The translations under genes were made by a program, and so were the position numbers. This document shows positions 33,620 to 44,503 of a DNA stretch of 64,000 nt, in pieces. Positions within the stretch are counted from its first letter, which is position 1, and each line of letters opens with the position of its first letter. Source of the stretch: Blasia pusilla (lineage: Eukaryota > Marchantiophyta > Marchantiopsida > Blasiales); NCBI GenBank assembly GCA_050084515.1, contig CM114271.1, forward strand, positions 10,292,001 to 10,356,000, given 5' to 3'. The notes below the pieces were generated by a model, which did no database searches, was not told where the DNA came from, and was given only the letters and a program-made list of their open reading frames with translations.

Positions 33620-34092
33620 CCATTACACCTTCCACCTTCTTGCTTTGATTTTCTTGCTTAAAAGAGGGGGAAAAATCCTTTAAGTTAGCCAAATGCATCG
33701 GATCAGATACTCTCAATGTTATGAAGATTTTGCAAGGTTCAAGTTGAATCACATAAATAATTCAGTCCAGACTAATGGAATGGATAGGCTTTCCAAGACG
33801 TGACACAAGAAGTTAAATTTCTACAAAATTGCTCAAAAGATCGATTACTTGTTGTAGTTATTTGATGGACTCAACTCTCTTCTGTTCGATTTCTACTTAA
33901 TTACAGCATTTGAAAAGATTATGGCTACATGTTGCCTACACCATGTTAGGTTGCATGTAGCCAAATCTAAAATGACGAGGGGCGTTGTTGAAGTACACAG
34001 GTCTAAATTCTTGAAAACCATGAAGAACATCCTTAATGTGGTTGTGCCATCCTGTAAATTGAAAGTGAAGCTAATTCAAAACAAACAAAAAA
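33620..34092. other. Spacer, nothing recognised
   Basis: AT-rich, with no gene or repeat match that I can support. Confidence 0.5.
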
Positions 34093-36990
34093 ATAGTAAG
34101 GTGCGCGTGCAATGCACGATGTACGTAAGGTGGTAAAGGTTGTGGGTATTTTCTTCGATGTACACACGGATATGTGCGGTGGGATGCTAGTAGAGGAAGA
34201 TATTGGTGATTTGTTTGTAGCCATGAGAGAAGTAGAAGATCTTAATATCAACCATGTCATTGCTCTTGCCTCTCATTGGCATCCTAATGATGCAAAAACT
34301 ACTAAGGTTCTTGTAATATAATTACAAATTATATTTCATCCAAGTATTTCTTTACATACTACATTTCGTTTGTATCTTCCTTGTTTGAATGTTCATTGCT
34401 TCCAACGGTAATGTGGATGGAACTTCTTTTCCCTACTCTACATAATGCTATATACAATTGACCATGAGAAAATACATCAATAGGCAAGTAAATGCTAACC
34501 TTTTGCAAATTTTGACCTTGAGGCTTATTTATAGTCATAGCAAAAGTTGGGCAAATAGGGAATTGAAACCTACGTAAATCAAATGGCAAACCAGAATCCG
34601 ATGCAATCAATGGGATACGTGGAATGAAAACTCGATCTCCAATATTCTTCCCTCTGATGATTTCAGCATCTATGCAACGTTGCATAAATCCACGAATCAC
34701 CAATCTCGTTCCGTTTGCTAACTTGTGCTTGTGACCCATTCATGTTTCGTAAGAGCATGATTGGTGCACCAATCTTCAAATTTAAATAATGCGGAGGTAG
34801 TCGAGAAGGCAAGCATGTGTTCAAAAATTTTGTTGGATGGATATGGCTTATCCCCTCATTTGGAATAGAGTTGACGCTGAAGTAAATATGCTCCTATACA
34901 CAATATGTAATGCATTCGTGATAAAAAAATAGTATGTTGGTACAGAAAGATAGTTAAAAAAAACCTAAATTCTAAAGCCTAAGAGAAAAAATCCATGAAG
35001 AAGATGTATGCAAGTTAAAAGATTACCTCTCTTGGAAACCCAAATATAATATGTACATTTATGTCATCAACATCTTTATTTCTTAGAGTCAAAAGAGTTG
35101 TATCTCTCAAGAAACCAATGTCATGGAATTGGCAAGGAGAATTGCCATAGATCAAATAAATAAGATTAGATAACTTATTACTATTCGTAATAATTTCAGA
35201 TGGTAATTGTATGAAATCTTCCCCCACATAAGGGTGCAAAGATACACGACCCTCTTCCACTTCCAATAACCAATCAGAAAAACCTTGTTGTTCAGCACGC
35301 AATTAACCTTCCAACCTTTAAACTTGCATGTTTGTTGTCAACTTCTTGACTTTACATTAGACCGAATAAATGATCTCTTTATGGTAGCTTGGATGATTTG
35401 TGGCTGATCCCCATGACGAACAACTGGCAACACTTCACGAAAGTCGCCACCAAATATGATAAGTTTTCTGCCAAATGGTATTTGCCCTAGATCATCTAAA
35501 ATAACTCCCATAACATCTTGTAAAGTGCGATTCACATCCTCGAATGCATGATGATGAGTCATAGGTCCTTTGTCCCATATAATGAGCATTGCTTCACAAA
35601 TTAAGCATGCTCCATTATTATCGACTAATAAACTATAAATGACAGAGGAAAATAAATTAGAAGTTGTAATAATTGGACTAATTAAAGTTTATGTATCAAT
35701 AGAATTTCATGTCAAGTGGTTAATGACACTTACTTGCAAGTAGAGCTCTCATGACGATTGATGGGGATCTTGAAACGAGAATGTTTTGTATGTCCTCTGT
35801 GCTCTAGATAAAACAGTTATTCCAGATAATGCTACAACCAATGCTATACCCCTTAAAATTCCTTACAATTGCAAGGAGAAGATTATATAGAAATGTCTTT
35901 CCCGTCCTACCTTGATCATCGATGAAATTATTTTTTGAAGATGATGGAGCATTTAAGCTTATTTGATTAAGTTCATCATGTGTAGCATCCCAAATAACAC
36001 GTTTTCTTTCATTCAGACATGCTTCTCCAAATTGCACTTGCTGAAATAATTCTTCCGTATCAATAATAGTTCTTGTTTCTCCAAATATGAATGTGAATGA
36101 AGGCTTTGGAAATTAACTTGGGGCATGTTAGGAAAGTTAGATAGTCTCTTTCCTTGATCTTGTGAATAATAATGAACTTCTAATAATACATTATTAATGA
36201 TATCATCATCAATAGGAAGATTAAGAATTCATGTTTTCTGCAATGGAACAGTTCCGGAATCATGTGAAGGTTGAATGTATCTCTCTTCCCCATGAATAAC
36301 ATGGACTTGTAGCCTCCAAGTCCTTTGAACGGTATTCCGGGATGCCAACATGTTTCACCGTAGTTAAATAATAGAACAAAGTGTAATGGAATGTATATTT
36401 CATTGAGGTCAGATATATGCCTCATCCCTCCTTCATGCAATCGTATAATTATGTTACGATGGTCAACGTGTTCGCTTCCATCACTTGGCAAAATAGCAGC
36501 AACCTCAGAAGCAGTTGGTAAGTTATAACGCTTTGCATGAAGATCTCTCAGTCTTATTTGCCTTGAGGATGATATACATACAAAGATCACTTGCTTCAAA
36601 TGTCATATGACGAAAGATCTCAACATATGGATTGCATTGATGTAACATGTCTTGTAGCCCTTTCAAGATGTCTACATTAATATCAAAAAATATACACATA
36701 TTTCTTACCCGATTCTCCAATTTATTCGCAATATTATGAATATAGAGTTGAGCAAATTGGGAGTGGCCTCCTATATGAGGATGTAAGGGTTCAATAGAAT
36801 GATAGATGCCGCCTTGGACCCTAAAGTGTGCAGTGCCACCAACTTGTTCATTTACATACACTTGAGTAGATGCAACTTGAAGTGTAGAATTGTAAGCTCG
36901 AGCATGTGTAAAAAAATGAAGACTTCTAAGACCAACACTAGAAATCAACGATTTCAGGAATGGAGGAGACGCTTTCTAGAGGGGTAATTG
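34093..36990 (-). mobile_element. Broken autonomous Helitron (Rep/helicase gene and 3' end)
   Basis: Minus-strand pieces follow the Helitron protein order. A Helitron-like N-terminal region spans 36948-36180 (FRVQGGIYHSIEPL, YNLPTASEVAAILPSDGS, RNIIIRLHEGG, LLFNYGE). The PIF1-type helicase follows: Walker A GRTGKT at about 35910, the Walker B-side GGDFREVLPVV at about 35440, and the C-terminal MTINKPQGQNLQ...YIALCRVG at about 34540-34430. The HUH Rep core between 36180 and 36040 is missing and several frames are broken. Downstream on the minus strand lies CGTGCATTGCACG (34118-34106), then CTAT at 34096-34093, a good hairpin and near-CTAG 3' terminus. The 5' end was not found. Confidence 0.82.
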
Positions 36991-37828
36991 TATTCTCTCA
37001 TGGCCTCAATATGTGCCGTATGATGATTCACTAAACTTTGTACCTTTGACATTTTCACATTTCCAATGTAAGGCATGATATGGGGGGCATATCTCTCTCT
37101 CATGGAACCCAATGTATGACGATATTAATACAATTTAAACTCCTTTGTAATCGCTACTTCCTAATATCACTCTCTTGGAAATTTGGTCTTCTTGCAAGAT
37201 TGAGTAGTGTATTTTGTTTTACAACCATACCATCAATAGACAACGGACAAATTGTGGAAGCATTTCGTAAGGTGGAATTTTGTGGAGGTAACACAACTCC
37301 ATCGACAATATAAGACACGTGATCTACTCTTGACCTTAATTCTTTCCCAACATGGGAAAGAGTCCAAGAATTGTCTACAATTTCATATTCACCATGAATA
37401 GGAAAAGTGATAAATAACTCAACTCATGGTGGTACATGAGTAGTTGGCCCCATTATGGATGCATTCTGGATAGCTTCATGGAGTGCACAGTTAGGTAATT
37501 CAATTCTTGGCGATATATAAACGTCCTATGTGTGAGCTCCTTAATTTTCTCCCAATAGAACTCCATCCTCATTGGAAGCCCTGACAAAATAAAGAATAGG
37601 TCAACATACATCGATCATATGCCTAACATAAATGTGTCTCACACAAATAGAACTTTGTTACTCTTAAGAACAAAGTTGTAATTGTATGGACATCTGAATA
37701 AAGCTCAATATCAACTCCCAATTGTAAAAAATTGGTTGAAGTAAATGGTTATCTGAGTAAGTGTTTTGCACGCCGTGTTTGCTTCAGGAACGTCTACTTT
37801 GAATGCACTATACAAATACAGTAGACTC
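36991..37828. other. Unassigned stretch upstream of the Helitron gene
   Basis: A minus-strand stretch at about 37440-37190 stays open and reads HGEYEIVDNSWTLSHVGKEL, SRVDHVSYIVDG and VVLPPQN. I do not recognise it. It may be captured host sequence inside the Helitron or its N-terminal extension. Confidence 0.35.
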
Positions 37829-38375
37829 TGTTGAAATTTGTTAATATCTAATTTAGTCATGCCCTAAAAGTAGTTAGTCAAATACTAACTTAGTTGGATA
37901 CTAATTTAGTTAGCTAGAGATAACTTAGTGTTCCTCTATCTTTTTAGGGTAACCTTGAATTAGGGCAATTCTCGAGTTAAGGCTAGCCACCATCTGTTAT
38001 TTAGGTATGGATCTGTTCAAGAAGATCCAAGGGCCAAAAGTGCTCACCCTCATGTATATAATGTCTCTCTTTAGAGAGAGAAGCCAATTCTACAAAGATG
38101 CACAATTTTGGTGAGGACTCTGAGGCTCTTGGTCCCGCTGCAAAGTGATCAGAGAATAGGAAGAGGAGATTGAGACTAATTTCTTTGTGCTTGCTAGAGC
38201 CTCACCTTTGGAAGTCAGGTTGTTTTGTCTAGTATGCTGATGGAGATTGTTTGTGCTCAATGGTGAGCCATGTCTGATCTCTGAGCTGGTGACATGTGAG
38301 AACCTGTAGTGTGAGTGCAAGGTGTGGCTGAGTCGAATCCTTCTTAGTATCTCTTAGATAGTAAGAAGAGTCACA
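37829..38375 (+). repeat. Copia 5' LTR
   Basis: It starts TGTTGAAATTTGTTAATATC, a common copia LTR start, has GTATATAATG as a TATA-like box near 38054, and ends near GAAGAGTCACA. A gag-like start codon follows within 70 bp. The right boundary is approximate. Confidence 0.65.
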
Positions 38376-38640
38376 TCATGGTAGGGCTCTGATTTGGCAA
38401 TAGAGATACGGACTGATTTGTTGATTGTGTACAAGCTGAAATCATGGATGGTCTAGCTGATGCTAGCTCTGACTTTGTACAAGGAGATACTTCTGCTGGT
38501 CAATCATTTTCTCAACTCTACATAGTTCTCAAGAGTACAATAACCCTAAAAACCGTATCACAACTCTGTGGGAGGGAAAGGGCCTCGTTATCAACAAACC
38601 TCCCTTATTACGATCAGAACTGTCACCAAGACAGAATTTA
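38376..38640 (+). pseudogene. Copia leader and gag start, truncated
   Basis: GGTAGGGCTCTGATTTGG just after the LTR may be a degraded primer binding site. A start at about 38444 gives MDGLADASSDFVQGDTSAG and then loses resemblance to gag within about 30 codons. The rest of the element is absent. Confidence 0.45.
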
Positions 38641-39959
38641 AAAGTTAAAAAAATAACCAGTTGGAAATTCAAGGGCGACGGCAAATGTTCAGCCAAAAAT
38701 ATCCTAAAGGGATCAACACACAACTTTAACGCTGAACTAACACCCGAAATCAAAGACGAATTTTATTCGCCGAAATCGCCGCATGGCGTAAGGAGGTGTT
38801 TGCGTGGGCGAGAAGGCACTCTCCCATAATAGTATAGATGGCAAATGAGCAAGTATGAGGAGAGAGGTATGTTCCGAAAGTGTCAAGTTCGCTTGCAGAT
38901 TTATCCATGAGCAATGGGATTTAAAGAGTATGGTTAACAAAGCGCTAACATAGCTAAACAGAAGAAAAAAGTTAGCCCATAAGCTAGATTTTGCAAGATT
39001 ACAAGAATCGTAGAAAAAGTGCTCCACATAGACTGCCCAGAACCATCAACGACTACAAGAAGTGGAACATCGCTCGTCAATCAATTATCTGTTTAGTAAA
39101 CTTCCACGAATTATCAACGACAGCGTCTCTGGCAAGCCAGCGAGACTATTATAGACTTACTCAGCTTCTGACAATGGGTATAGACGAACGCTACGACTAC
39201 CTGGCCTCAATCCCCGTCATGCATATTATGCAGGGTAAAGACGATACGCGTTGCAAGAAAAAAAGTAGGAAAATGTATTTTTTTATAGAAAATTAAGCAA
39301 TAGCCAGTCCAGCAGAGAGAGAATTCAAGGATAGATCTCTTGGTTCATCATCAAAGTCAACGCTAGCGGTTTAGGGTCAAGAAACCGTACAGGCTTTTCC
39401 CATGAATACAGCTCTAGAGATCAAATGAGTCGAACAGCTACCACTGGTAACAGTGATCCATTTACATAAAGCAGTGGGCATAGTTCTTTAGGAATACGAG
39501 AGTGACAATTCAAGCCCTTGAAAGAGCAGTGAATACAGGAGCTTTATTGAGTTCTGAAATGCTCATCTCCAAACTCGAAGGTACAAGAAATCAAACCCAA
39601 GTCACTTTAACTCTGCCAATCTATCTTTATGTAGCAGCTGCCCAATACTTTCTATCATCCACAAAAGTTTTGGTTTCCGGTTAGGATCTTGCCATACGAG
39701 TCTAAAAGCCCAGAGTCTGCACAAGAAAACTCCAAAACATGAAGCCAAGGACGACCCAATATGACACTCAAATGCAATGAACCCTAAACTGTCAATTCCA
39801 TGTACTCGAGGTGTCAATTTTTCTCGTCCGCCAGAGTGGGTTCTGAGCCGGAGGAATCTAACCTTATATATGTCCCATAGTCCCGAGTGTGCTAATGACA
39901 GATGGATGAAGCCCCCACATGAACTAAGACTGAAGTCGTTAGTCGCAAAAACATGAGAT
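38641..39959. other. Spacer and presumed 3' flank of the DUF1279 gene
   Basis: Open frames at 38991-39296 (+) and 39602-40015 (-) show no family features. The latter overlaps the 3' end of the DUF1279 gene in another frame and is probably its 3' UTR. Confidence 0.45.
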
Positions 39960-40343
39960 TCACCTGAAAAATCGCCTCCTAGCCCACAACTTAGCAATTG
40001 AAGGTGTGAGTACAACCGTCAAGGGAATGCGCACTGGAAGCAGAGCTTTGTTGCACAAGAAGGCTACTGCAAATGCTCCGCCCTCTTCTAACACTTTAAT
40101 TTTATTTCCAGCAGCAGCACTGTCCATTTTCTCAATCACCATCCCAATGGGTTCCAGATCTGACGAGTTTCTAGGGCTCGAGACGAGTCCCGCTCGCTGG
40201 AGTAGATCATTCACGTCCACATTGTTCTTGATCGCCACGTAACACGAGGTGTAAGAAGCAACAGACACTGACAGATGAACAACCATGGCTACTCGTCCAT
40301 ACTTGGTAAAGAGCTCCTTCAGTCGTGCTCCTGGTCGTTCCAT
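39960..40343 (-). CDS. DUF1279 / FAM210-like small protein
   Basis: A single-exon gene of 127 residues. It matches the DUF1279 family: LKELFTKYGRVAMVVHLSVS, then YVAIKNNVDVNDLL at about residues 35-50, and the conserved end FAVAFLCNKALLPVRIPLTV, then LTPSIAKLW. The hydrophobic stretches VAMVVHLSVSVASY and the FLCNKALLPVRIPLTVVL region probably associate with a membrane. Animal relatives (FAM210) are mitochondrial. Plant members are small and poorly characterised, so no biochemical role is claimed. The ATG at 40343 is used; the frame is open 24 bases further upstream, but only from a TTG. The middle (SSPRNSSDLEPIG) is a variable linker. No introns are needed. The dinucleotide use looks host-like, and there is no sign of decay. 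Confidence 0.85.
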   Translation of the reverse strand: MERPGARLKELFTKYGRVAMVVHLSVSVASYTSCYVAIKNNVDVNDLLQRAGLVSSPRNSSDLEPIGMVIEKMDSAAAGNKIKVLEEGGAFAVAFLCNKALLPVRIPLTVVLTPSIAKLWARRRFFR

Positions 40344-41160
40344 CCTCCGATTTAACCCAACCCACAAAGTTGATGTCGGGTTCTACGTCTCTACTTAGGT
40401 CCTATCTCCATGTTACAGTCCAGACTAAACAAAACCTTGCGAGCCAAAAGTCCCCTTCCAGCTCCTGGTCTACCCAGCTAGCCGCAACTCCTCCCAAGTC
40501 AGCAAAGATACTCCTGAATTTCTGACCTGAGTCCTATATCTGAGGAGCTGAATGTCGCATTCTTCAATGGTTACTACTCTCCCTACATTTCCGCTGTGTC
40601 TTGAAACTTTGATGTAGGTAAACTGAACCCTAATATTCAGCCTTTCACGAAAATCGATCACAAGTTCGATTATCCTCCAGAACTGTTCTATGCACGGAGA
40701 ACTAATGAACTTATTTCAACAACCCTACATTTGTGAACAGTCCACGAGACATTAGGAATTCGAAGTGTATGACATCGCAATCCATTCCCGGTAGAGTGCC
40801 TCAGCGTTACCGAGTGGATTTGATCGTATGTTCATTCGATCGTAGCAGCCGAAGAATGGGTTGAAGATCCATCTCCAATCAGTCAGGAGAAAGATGTGGT
40901 TGCTTTCATCGCGGTCTTCCCTTCCGCTTACTTCGTAGCGTCCATGCCTCCAAGAGAAAGTTCCGCAAAAATCGCAATTCTGTGTTCAACGAGCCCTCTG
41001 GGTGTTTGACGCGGAGCGCTACCCCATGCGCATGGCCAAGGGATAGGAAAAACATAGCCCTGGCATTTACTGCTAAGCACGTACGTGAGGAATCACATCG
41101 AAACGCGGGATATCCACCATAACCCGCGATTCGGACTGGAGCCGAAAAACGTCACACTAA
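40344..41160. other. Upstream region of the DUF1279 gene
   Basis: No gene is recognised. The promoter of the minus-strand DUF1279 gene should lie at about 40350-40700. I see no convincing TATA element. Confidence 0.4.
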
Positions 41161-41200
41161 CGGGATTTCGGTAATATGCCGAAATCCCGGCATATTACCG
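41161..41200. repeat. Two overlapping, mutually exclusive perfect hairpins
   Basis: CGGGATTTCG (41161-41170) pairs with CGAAATCCCG (41180-41189) across a 9-base loop. Alternatively CGGTAATATGCCG (41169-41181) pairs with CGGCATATTACCG (41188-41200), 13 perfect pairs across 6 bases. The two stems share bases and cannot form together. On DNA this is simply the two words alternating with their complements. Confidence 0.85.
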
Positions 41201-41348
41201 CTACCGTTTTCGGCAGGCCATGCGGGAGGGTCATGTTCGCATGTATGGCATGGCCATGATGAACCCATGGCTGTGGGCATGGAATCCTCGCATATGGATG
41301 CCCATAGACAGCCATGGCAATGGCATCATCACACGCCTGTTCACCATG

Positions 41349-41652
41349 CCACACAAGGCGCGCACGAGGAGGTCCTCTTCATTGGTCTTGACATGGCGCT
41401 CTCAACAGCGATCAAGTGTGCAATTTCTTCGTTGCAATTCCTCTTTGCCACATGTTTGGGTGGTGACCTGTTTGGTGCAAGCGTTTGGTGTTGGTTGTTG
41501 GATGGAGGAATATCCCTCACCCTAACCCTTAAATGTTAGAACCCAATTTATAGAAGAACACGATGCAAGGAATAAATTGCACACTTGATCGTTGTTGAGA
41601 GCGCCATGTCAAGACCAATGAAGAGGACCTCCTCGTGCGCGCCCTTGTGTGG
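41349..41652. repeat. Near-perfect 78-bp inverted repeat (foldback)
   Basis: The left arm at 41349-41426 (CCACACAAGGCGCGCACGAG...) and the right arm at 41574-41652 are complementary over about 78 bases. I see one mismatch (AGCG versus AACG) and one extra G. The arms are separated by about 147 bp. A short outer match (GACAGCCATGG at about 41308, complement at about 41650-41663) suggests that the original arms were longer. No terminal repeats or target duplication are evident. Confidence 0.88.
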
Positions 41653-42029
41653 CCATGGCTGTCTCCAACATTCCTTCAAGCTTACCCTAATCTCTGCCCA
41701 ACCTCCATGGCCTATTCATGCATGAGTGAAATAGAATTGAGCATGTCTTTAACTTCCTACCTACGATTAGAGGATTTCGCAAGCATCAATTTGTAGGGAG
41801 TGGATCTGGAGCACCTTTTCTAATTCATTTGTTTTGTGGTCTTCGTCGCATCGAATGTTTCCATTTTTTACGACATTCATGGTTTTGTAGACTTGTAAAT
41901 TATCCTTTATCGCCCACGAAATTGCGGGGAATGCCCACAAGGTTTTGTAACCTCCCAGGCTCTTAAGTTTCCCTGACCCTAAATCCGACATGGATTTAAT
42001 CACCAAATCCAAGTAATGCATAGAAGGTT
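41653..42029. other. Spacer, nothing recognised
   Basis: No gene or repeat match that I can support. Confidence 0.4.
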
Positions 42030-42840
42030 TTTGTATCCTTCAGGATTATTACATTTCTACTTCCCAACCTTTATCCACATTACTTAGTAGCTTGATGTAT
42101 CGGTCACAAGCATATAGCCTCTTCTCTAATTCATATCAATCCCAAATGACATCCTACAATTGCTGATGAATTTGTAGCATTCTAGGGTTAGACTCTTATG
42201 TTATGTGCCCTAAACCAGATCATTTCCTCACATTCTACATCCCTTTAGGGTAAACCTGAATCCTACATGCATGGATTGAATCACCAAATCCAAAACGTGG
42301 TTGCTAAATGAGGCCTTTATTTTAGGGCAAACTTCAATCCTACATGATTCAATCACCAAATTCCAAAACATGGCATTCAGATGCAACGCATGGCTTCCAA
42401 TTCCTTCTGCATTCTTCAACACTAGGTATGACTGTAGAGCATTCTTTTACAATCTTCACATTATTCCTTCTTATGTATCATATCACACTAGAAAATCATG
42501 GAAAAATTAATCTCGTATCCTTTAGGGAAATTGCAAGGAATGTAGAGATGTAAATTATCTTTTTTTGCCTTCCAACTTGCAGTGAATGTGAACACGGTTT
42601 TTGTATCCTTAAAGATTGTTACATTTCCCACTTCCACAATTGTTGATAAATTTGTACCATTTAGGGTTTAGACACTTTATCATGCTTTGTACCCTAAACC
42701 AGATCAATTCGCCACATTTCTACAATTTTTCTTGCTAAATGAGGCATTCACTTAAGGGTACACCTAAATCCTACATGATTCAATCAATATATCCAAAACA
42801 TAGAACTCATATGCAAGGCATGGCTTCCATCTTAGTGTCA
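42030..42840. repeat. Diverged tandem duplication, unit about 430-560 bp
   Basis: Words recur in the same order: TTTGTATCCTT.A.GATT.TTACATTTC at 42032 and 42600; CCCTAAACCAGATCA at about 42210 and 42690; TGCTAAATGAGGC...CCTACATGATTCAATCA at about 42302 and 42732; GCATGGCTTCCA at about 42390 and 42820. No coding function is seen. The element type is unknown. Confidence 0.65.
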
Positions 42841-44503
42841 TGCGCCAACTCCTCTTAAACGTCAATCTTTAGTGTTGCAGAAGCGTACGTTCAATATGAC
42901 ACGCTCTCATTGTTGATCTACACCCAAACACACTCACGTTAGTCTAGTCTGGGTCAATGAGCCTTCCAACCCACCAAGTCCTCAACTCAACATCTCATCA
43001 AGCTCAACCTTCCTTATTCCTAGCTTCCCAACATGTGCAACTCTTCCAAGACTTAGGATAGACTTTTTGGTTAGTCCAAGCACACAAAACATCGTTCACG
43101 CGCCTAGCGGTCCCAACTATCCAATGGACCTCGCATGAGTCCCAAACCGAGACCCAACTAAATGAATCACGGGTTGGAATCCAATAGGGACCTCCGAAAT
43201 CCAATAGGGATTTTTTTTGGATTCCGAGTCCCAACGCCAAACTCCGGATCCATTCTGTGCCCTTGGGTCGCCCCGCGGCACTCCAAAGTGGGGTTCGAGT
43301 CCCAAGAACTCTTGGAGACGTTCTCCCTTACTAGTACTTATGGGGTTCTTGGTCCTCCCCCTATCTTTGGGTAAGGGACGTTTGGGCTACTCTTTCTTGC
43401 ACTCAACCCAACTCCCCATACAATCATTTTTGGGAAGTTTCTCAACTTCTGCTTGTGTATTTGCTAGAATCTTTGGTGTGTTGGAACCAAATTTGCATAA
43501 CATCTTCAACGCCACCTTATTTGTTCCAAACGCATCTTGGAAACTAAAAATTATGGTCCATAATACAGTCAAAATCCTAAACGCTAGTCCCGTTTCAAAT
43601 TCGGTTCTCACCTCTTTGGCAACCACTCTTTCTAAACTCAACTCCTCTCAAGTCTTGGTTCACTTTTGGTTCATGTTTCCTAGTCGGAACCATAAACGCA
43701 TGAAACACTAAACCTTATTCGTGTCTCATCTTATGTCTTTTGTGTCTCTTCCAAGAGACCACTCCAACGTGCAAACCATCCTAACATGAGCCCACTAGAG
43801 TTCTAATGTTCCGCTTGTCGCTCGTTTGGTTATGAGGATCACAACATTTAGGGTGTATTCTGCAAGAATGGGCATGACTGTAGAGCATTTTTGGATAATC
43901 TGAAATTTATTTCTTCCCGCATGTCATGCTATAAAACGCAATATCCATCTAGTGACTTTCAAATTCTATTTTCTTCCTACATCCAACTCAGTCACTAGAG
44001 TAGGAATTTCAGCAATATCAATTTCACTAGCACCAAAGAAATGATGCATAAATATTGCATCTCTAACACTTTACAGATATGAAAATGTGATATATTTGCA
44101 ACTCCATCATCTTCCTCCAGTAAATATTTTGAATTAGCCTTCACCTCCATATAATGTACTGCCCATGGTCTTGCTAATATGCAACGGGGCGGGAGCCCCA
44201 GTAACAGTAGTATGCCCATCCTCCTTGGTAGTAAAAGTTGTAAGAGGGCTACCACATTGGCCCTATATTAGTTATGCCTTCGATTATGTACAAAGAAATG
44301 GCATACTCACCATCTATCGTCACTTTTTTGATAAGCAGATGATATTTTGTATGCCTTGCAAAGGCGCCAACACCATTCATGCTTAAAGGACTCAATCTAT
44401 CTCTATGAAGGTGTCAGACAGTCCCTCGAATTTTGATGCAAAAGGGATTCTATCGTGAATAGTGGACGGCCTATTAATCAGGTTGGATGTATGTTTCTTT
44501 GAC
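42841..44503. other. Unassigned region
   Basis: Several short open frames are present on both strands (for example 43217-43711, +) with no family features. A word shared with the 42-kb duplication (ATGACTGTAGAGCATT) recurs at about 43876, so related repeat material extends here. I see no host gene. Confidence 0.4.

Noticed and set aside
38320-38340. tRNA-like word GAGTCGAATCC
   Set aside because: No acceptor stem or anticodon arm could be drawn around it; it lies in a copia LTR.
39602-40015. 137-codon minus-strand frame
   Set aside because: It overlaps the DUF1279 gene end in another frame and shows no conserved pattern; it is probably 3' UTR.
40344-40367. TTG-initiated N-terminal extension of the DUF1279 protein
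   Set aside because: It uses no ATG, and the family core begins right after the ATG at 40343.
43217-43711. 164-codon plus-strand frame
   Set aside because: It overlaps open frames on the other strand, has no domain and starts from a non-ATG codon.
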